From Celoporthe dispersa (Eukaryota > Ascomycota > Sordariomycetes > Diaporthales > Cryphonectriaceae), in NCBI GenBank assembly GCA_016584495.1, contig WAID01000007.1, positions 1,164,001-1,228,000 of the forward strand: DNA of 64,000 bases, given 5' to 3'. This document shows positions 59,201 to 64,000 of this stretch, piece after piece. Every line of letters starts with the position of its first letter. The stretch's first letter is position 1. A program made the translations under genes and the position numbers. The notes beneath the pieces are model-generated. The model was not told where the DNA came from. It saw only the letters and a program-made list of their open reading frames with translations, and ran no database searches.

Positions 59201-61484
59201 TATGGATGGCGTCGTCCGCACCTCCATGTTCCACATTGCAAGGTACAGTACGACAGACAACAGTATCTCCGAGCCGTCCTGGGCTGATTCGTACGGCGCT
59301 CATCCCCTCCCTCTGGATGATTCCGGACCCAGGTGGATAAAATACCCACCCGAGTCGGCAGATCAGGGGGGGAGAGGTTTGCAGAGAGCAGTCTTCTCCT
59401 CGGCAGCATCACCTCCTTTCCCAGCGGTCATCTTGCTTCCCTCCATCTCGCGCCCGTCTCATCACCCATGTAACGAGATCATCTTGCAAGCACAGCCAAT
59501 CTTCTCGGCACGTTGGCCGAACCCTGCCAGCCTTGCCCGCGAACTTACCGAAATAAACGTACTAGAACTCTAATTTGGCCACCTGCAGACGTGCAGGATT
59601 CCAAGGACAGACACCGTCGCCTGGGAATCTATTCCTTCCACCTCCCAATGGCCCCGGCGAACCCGGGAACTATATCTTAAAAAGGTCTCTTGGTCTTCTG
59701 GGGTTGAGCCGGACGTCAGTCGATCTAAGGCAGGGGCCTCGGCGATCCTGCAAGCCACACAAACACATCGAATTTTCTTCAGTGCCGGCGGCGCGTTCTG
59801 CTGGCCGCTACTGCCAGGCCAGCCTGGCCGGGCAAGCTAAAACCCTCTTTGGTTCGTGCAGTGTCGCAGGACCGGCTCGGCGGCCTCGTGTGTTGAGACA
59901 GACACCTCACGAACCATGGATGATCTAGCAGAGAGAGATAGGTATTGGCTGTCGGATCGTCTCCTTACTGGCCTGGACCTATTGACGCAGCCCTGACCAG
60001 GACAACACCTTGGCCAACACCTTCGCTGCGGTCTCTCTATGCTAGACCATGACCGGCGTGCCGTTCTTGGTCGAGTGCGTGCCCTCGCGAGCTCCTCGTT
60101 GTCTCCAGGCAGGCCGTCTGACCTCTTGAGGATGTTTTTTTTTTTTTTTTTGCGCGCCCGTATTTCGTCATTCGAGCTGAGACGGTGTCTTGTGATATGC
60201 GCTCACAGTCTCAGTGCGATTCTCCCCCTAGTCGGTCAACTCCCGCCCGATCCTGTACCATTTTCTTGGCGACGTACAGTCTCTCTGGACACCAAGTGAC
60301 GAGAACTGGGATCAACAAATAGGAACGAGCCCAGCTCATTCATGGTGGTCCGCACGAACGCGGCAGAGTGGACGGGCCCCTCTGGGTCCAACGCAGCCAG
60401 AGGTAGGCTTCCGAATCGCTTGCTATCTGCTCACGCCCAGGGTGCCCTGGATCTATTGACTGTGAATTGGCTCCTTGTCATCGGCTGCACGGAATCCAAT
60501 CTTGCGAGGCGAGCACAAACCACGAAGCCAGCCCCGGAGAGCCGACAGGGTCAGCATTTACTCTGCCACCACAGACAGAGGTCACATATTAGCGGACGGG
60601 CGCACTATCCGAAGGGCGAGCGGCTGACGGGAAAAGATGAATGAGCTTTCCCTTACCGTGGATACTAACGTGTGTGTAGCTCTCACTAACGCAATTCGCC
60701 CCGGTGGCCGCCGCGTCGCTGGCGCTACAGACATGTGAGCACAGCCTGAGGCTACAGGCATGAGCATAGTCTGACGCTGCAGACATCAGCAAAGTACGAC
60801 AGCCGTATTCTGCGGAGAGCCTGACGGGACTCCCCAATCTCTTATGACATCTTTCTGGAGCCGACCCTCGCACCCATCGTCACGGGGTTGACCGTCGTGT
60901 CCCGTGCGAAACATGTATGCGCTGTCCATGCAGTGCGACTGTCGCTGCTTGCTAAGCCTTGAAGCTCAGCCCCCCATCTAGTGTCCTCTGCTCGAAGTCC
61001 TGCCGCCCAGGCGGAGCTGCGTGGAGCGTCTTTATATGCAGAGGGCATAGCATCTCCGCCTAGTAGCAACGAGCCTCGAGGGTGATCGCCGAGGAATATG
61101 CAGGTTTTGTTCGCTGCGACCAAGGCGGACCTGCACGCCTGGGCCACACGTGATGAATGATGTTGCACATTTTCTCGGTGAAGGAGGCTCTGCCAGCCTC
61201 AAGTCCTACATGCTCTCCCCAGCGAATCGGAACAGCACAACTCGAGCTGGACAGGATCGCAACGCAATGGCTCCACCCATTCAGACTTGTTAAAATCGCC
61301 CTCTTCTAAAGGAGAGGAAGTCCTTGTCTCCTGATCACCGCAAATCATCCCCTCTTCCATTTCGTGAACACGAGTAGAGCACACCCTCCACACACCTAGT
61401 TCCAGCATCACCGACGTCTCACAGGCCCTCGTGTTTACATAGATTGCTGCTGAACCGGCCGCCCCGCAGCCTTACCTTGCCACC
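56243..61484. other. 5.2-kb gene-poor region, divergent
   Basis: This region lies between the starts of the DUF8004-like gene and the Zn2Cys6 factor. I find no domain-bearing frame, no tRNA-like structure and no transposon ends. It holds a GAGGT pentamer repeat and several homopolymer runs (57970-57988 and 60136-60152). Long promoters upstream of regulators are common in fungi. Non-coding transcripts cannot be ruled out. Confidence 0.4.
57700..57729 (+). repeat. GAGGT pentamer repeat
   Basis: Five to six copies of GAGGT in tandem within the gene-poor region. Confidence 0.8.
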
Positions 61485-63863
61485 ATGGATCACGTAACCG
61501 ACGCGGATCAATTCGAGGAGATCGAGCGCATCATCGGAGTGTTGGAGGGCACCGCCGACAGCAATCTGTGGAGCCGCAACGCTTTCGGCTCGGGGACTCT
61601 GCCCGCGTACCTCGGGCCTCCGACTGCAGACGGCTACAACGAATCCATCTCAGAGGGCTATGAGCCCGCCTTGACTCTGGCCACGACCGATGCGTCTTCC
61701 TATCAGCCTCATAGAGTCCCTTCTCTTGGCCTCCCGCCTAGGGATCCTGGGCCATGCCAGCATGGAGGCTTCGACTCGACGCGGCCTAAGCCAAGCTTCG
61801 AGGCCTTGAGGGCGCCACAAGTCGATCTCCAGTTTATCGGCGAGGCACCCGAAATCTTTGTCGAAGGTCAGCCGGCACGCCCTCCGGATCTTACCCAGGA
61901 GGCCGACTTACCAGGTAGCTTGTGGCCTACCGCCCGGCGTCACGGCCACCACGTATCTCGCCCCAGGAACCTGTCCGCCGATGTATCGCCGCCTATGCTT
62001 TCTGCCCTCGGCGGCGCTTCCGCCGAGGGCAACCCCGCCGACATCCCACTCTCTGCTCCCCGACATGAAGAGAGATGGGAGCAGGAGGAGCGGGCGAAGC
62101 CACCCTCGCAGAAGACCAGCGCTCCAAAGTGGCTGGGATGCGAAAGACCGGCGCCTGCCATCGGTGCCGGATTCTGAAAAGAGAGGTGAGAACTCTCTAG
62201 CCGCCCTCCCTGGTTACCTAGGCCGAGTCGAAGCTGACGCTGTCTTTTTCTTATCTCCAGTGTGATCAAGATTCGCCCTGCGCACTTTGCCAAAGGGACA
62301 TACACGGCCACCCGGAGGTATGTGATCGTGTGAGGATGGCCGAGCTCCTCCCGGGTGAAGATCAACCAAGTAAGGCACTTTGAGAATCCGAACACCCCTA
62401 GACACATTTTTATACAAGCCGCTTACAATACCTTCAACAGGTGCCTGGCAGGCAGAACTAGCCGAGACGGTGCCGCCCATGAACATCTATCCAACAAGTA
62501 CTCCTCCCGTACGCATCAGCGTCGGCTTCGACCCAGACCATAGTGACTCCCCCGACTTGATCCTCTCCCTCCAACAATACGGCTTTGGCATCAGCTCGTT
62601 CTCGCCTGCCAACTGGAGTCTCGAGCAGTACTACCGACACCCCTCCACGACTTTTTTCTGCCATGCCCTTGGCAACAGACGGAAGTTGGCCGGGAAGTTT
62701 AACAGGTGCTCGGTCACTGCAGACAGCTGCGCCATTCGGCACGCAGTCGCTCTGGATGGGCGGCAGCTGGCCGCGCTGCTACGGTCCTCCCGAAACATGC
62801 TACCGGCTCTATCCTCATGCGCGACCCTCCGCCGACGCGCTTCTTGCCTGGGCCGAGAAGCAGGTAAGGCTGGATCTCGCACGGCACCAGACATTCGAGG
62901 CCGCCATCGGAAGCTTCACCTTCGCACTACGAGACCGGCCGCTACCGGTACCTCCCCCCGACCGAGAGGGGCGGCCGGAACAAGAGCAACGCCGCACCGC
63001 TCTCGCCTCGGTTCCTTCTGCGCAATGTATGCGAGATGACGAGCTGGCTCCGGATCCTGCGGGCCCAGACGCTCTACGTGCGGCAGTGGCCGGGCCTAGG
63101 AGCATACGGAGGCGCCGGCACCTCGAGCTTGCTGGAGGGCGTGCTCTCGGAGCTCAAGTGGCTGGCGGTCGCCGAGCTTGTCGCTGCCGAGAGGCGCGCG
63201 GTAGACAACCTGGACATGTTGCTGAACAAGGGCATTAAGGGCGTCGAACTCCCGGTTCTGGCGTGTCTCTGGCAGATGATTCTAATCTACCGGCAACAGA
63301 TCGCGGTGTATACCGCCTCGATGAGTACGCATACTACTGGTGAGTTCCTTTCTCCAACCCAAGGTCCTTGCTGCTGTTCTTCTAGTTGCCTGTCTGCCTG
63401 TCCGCGGCTCGAATGCAACACAGCGCGCGTGTGTCCTGCACATTGAAGAGCGGGCTTGTTGCTAACTGACTGCTGTTTTTCTTCTTCTTCCGAAACATAG
63501 AACCCAGAGCCGTCGCCACCGCCCTCGACATCATGTACCAGCTACAGCGCTTCCTTCTCGTCAAGTATGGAGCCTATTTCCGCTCCTCGTCGCCCTTCTA
63601 CCCACGGCGCGGCCAACCGCCCACGCTGGACCAGCTCCGGGACCAGCTGCTCAGGAGGGCATGGCAGAAAGTATTGACGAGCCGGGAAGACTTTGGTAGG
63701 TGTCGGTTGAACTCTCGTCTCGTCATTTTCCCTTGCTCCCCTTCACCCTTTCTCCGCAAGCGTGGATCCGGGAGGAGACTTGTTTTCCTTTCCTGCTCTG
63801 CTAGGCAGGAACGAGCTTCTCTCTAGGGTTCTCAGCAGGGGTGTGAATGTGGGAAGGCATAAC

Positions 63864-63922
<59 letters not shown>

Positions 63923-64000
63923 GGGCCGCTAATCATCTTGCGACACCGCCAGACCGAGAGATCACCGCGTCGATGGCGCCCTCGGACGAACTGCTGAAGG
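61485..64000 (+). CDS. Zn2Cys6 transcription factor, 3' end outside the window (several apparent frameshifts)
   Basis: The start at 61485 has a good context (CCACCATGG). Exons are 61485-62185, 62261-62369, 62441-63339, 63501-63695 and 63953 to beyond the window. The long acidic/Pro-rich N-terminal part (about 215 residues) precedes the DNA-binding motif, which is unusual because the cluster is normally near the start. The motif is split by intron 1: KTGACHRCRILKRE|CDQDSPCALC, then CDRVRMAE. Its spacing is C-x2-C-x6-C-x5-C-x2-C-x10-C. Frame breaks: one base short near 62128-62131 (APKVAGMRKTGAC once restored), and at least two more between about 62600-62760 and 62925-62950 before NVCEMTSWLRILRAQTLYVR. 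Target genes are unknown. Exon 3 is the weakest part of the model. Confidence 0.75.
63865..63919 (+). repeat. (GA)n microsatellite inside an intron
   Basis: About 27 GA dinucleotides lie within the last visible intron (63696-63952) of the Zn2Cys6 factor. Confidence 0.93.

Noticed and set aside
56243..61484. Hidden transposon in the 5.2-kb gene desert
   Set aside because: I found no transposase, reverse-transcriptase or integrase motifs and no obvious terminal repeats.
1..64000. RIP-type decay as the cause of the broken frames
   Set aside because: RIP causes C-to-T changes. The breaks here are single-base indels in homopolymers, and the exons are GC-rich.

Overview
This is a nuclear contig from a filamentous ascomycete (Pezizomycotina, most likely a Sordariomycete). 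The evidence is short GT-AG introns of about 50-100 bases, GC-rich exons, pyrimidine-rich gene flanks and the protein families present: a palF/RIM8 arrestin, a Zn2Cys6 factor, a fungal SRA-YDG protein and a Nif1/DSF2-type Sel1 protein. The species cannot be named from this sequence alone. I see no rRNA, tRNA, CRISPR array or intact transposon.

Left part (about 1.4-15.2 kb): five genes that look like a compact specialised-metabolism locus. They are a bZIP regulator (+), a class III PLP aminotransferase (-), a full-length ABCB-type exporter (+), a 681-residue ATP-grasp ligase (-) and a long Gfo/Idh/MocA oxidoreductase (+). Aminotransferase/exporter and ligase/oxidoreductase form two divergent pairs. 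A CAGTCAGAA...GGGTC element occurs twice in the first shared promoter and once in the second. No NRPS, PKS, terpene cyclase or prenyltransferase is present. The set would suit assembly and export of a small amidated or peptide-like amino compound (inference). This is the best candidate for an undescribed system, and it may extend left of the window.

Middle and right (16.5-64 kb): mostly dispersed, functionally unrelated genes. In order they are a TPC1-like mitochondrial carrier, a GNAT acetyltransferase (-), ERV46, a Sel1-repeat Nif1/DSF2-like protein, DGAT2, threonine aldolase (-), a GT17 glycosyltransferase, a secreted But2-like protein (-), pyroglutamyl peptidase I, an SRA-YDG protein (-), palF/RIM8 (-), a small Cys-rich protein, a large DUF8004-like protein (-) and a Zn2Cys6 transcription factor running off the right end. 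Between them lie long gene-poor stretches (21.0-25.3, 43.4-45.7, 48.5-51.0 and 56.2-61.5 kb) carrying microsatellites and a decamer tandem array.

A window-wide feature matters for every gene model. At least a dozen conserved genes or gene parts are interrupted by apparent 1-base (once possibly 2-base) insertions or deletions, mostly in homopolymer runs. Reading through them restores family-typical sequence. Because they hit conserved housekeeping genes as readily as cluster genes, I read them as uncorrected sequencing errors rather than pseudogenes. Gene coordinates below span such sites and the sites are named.
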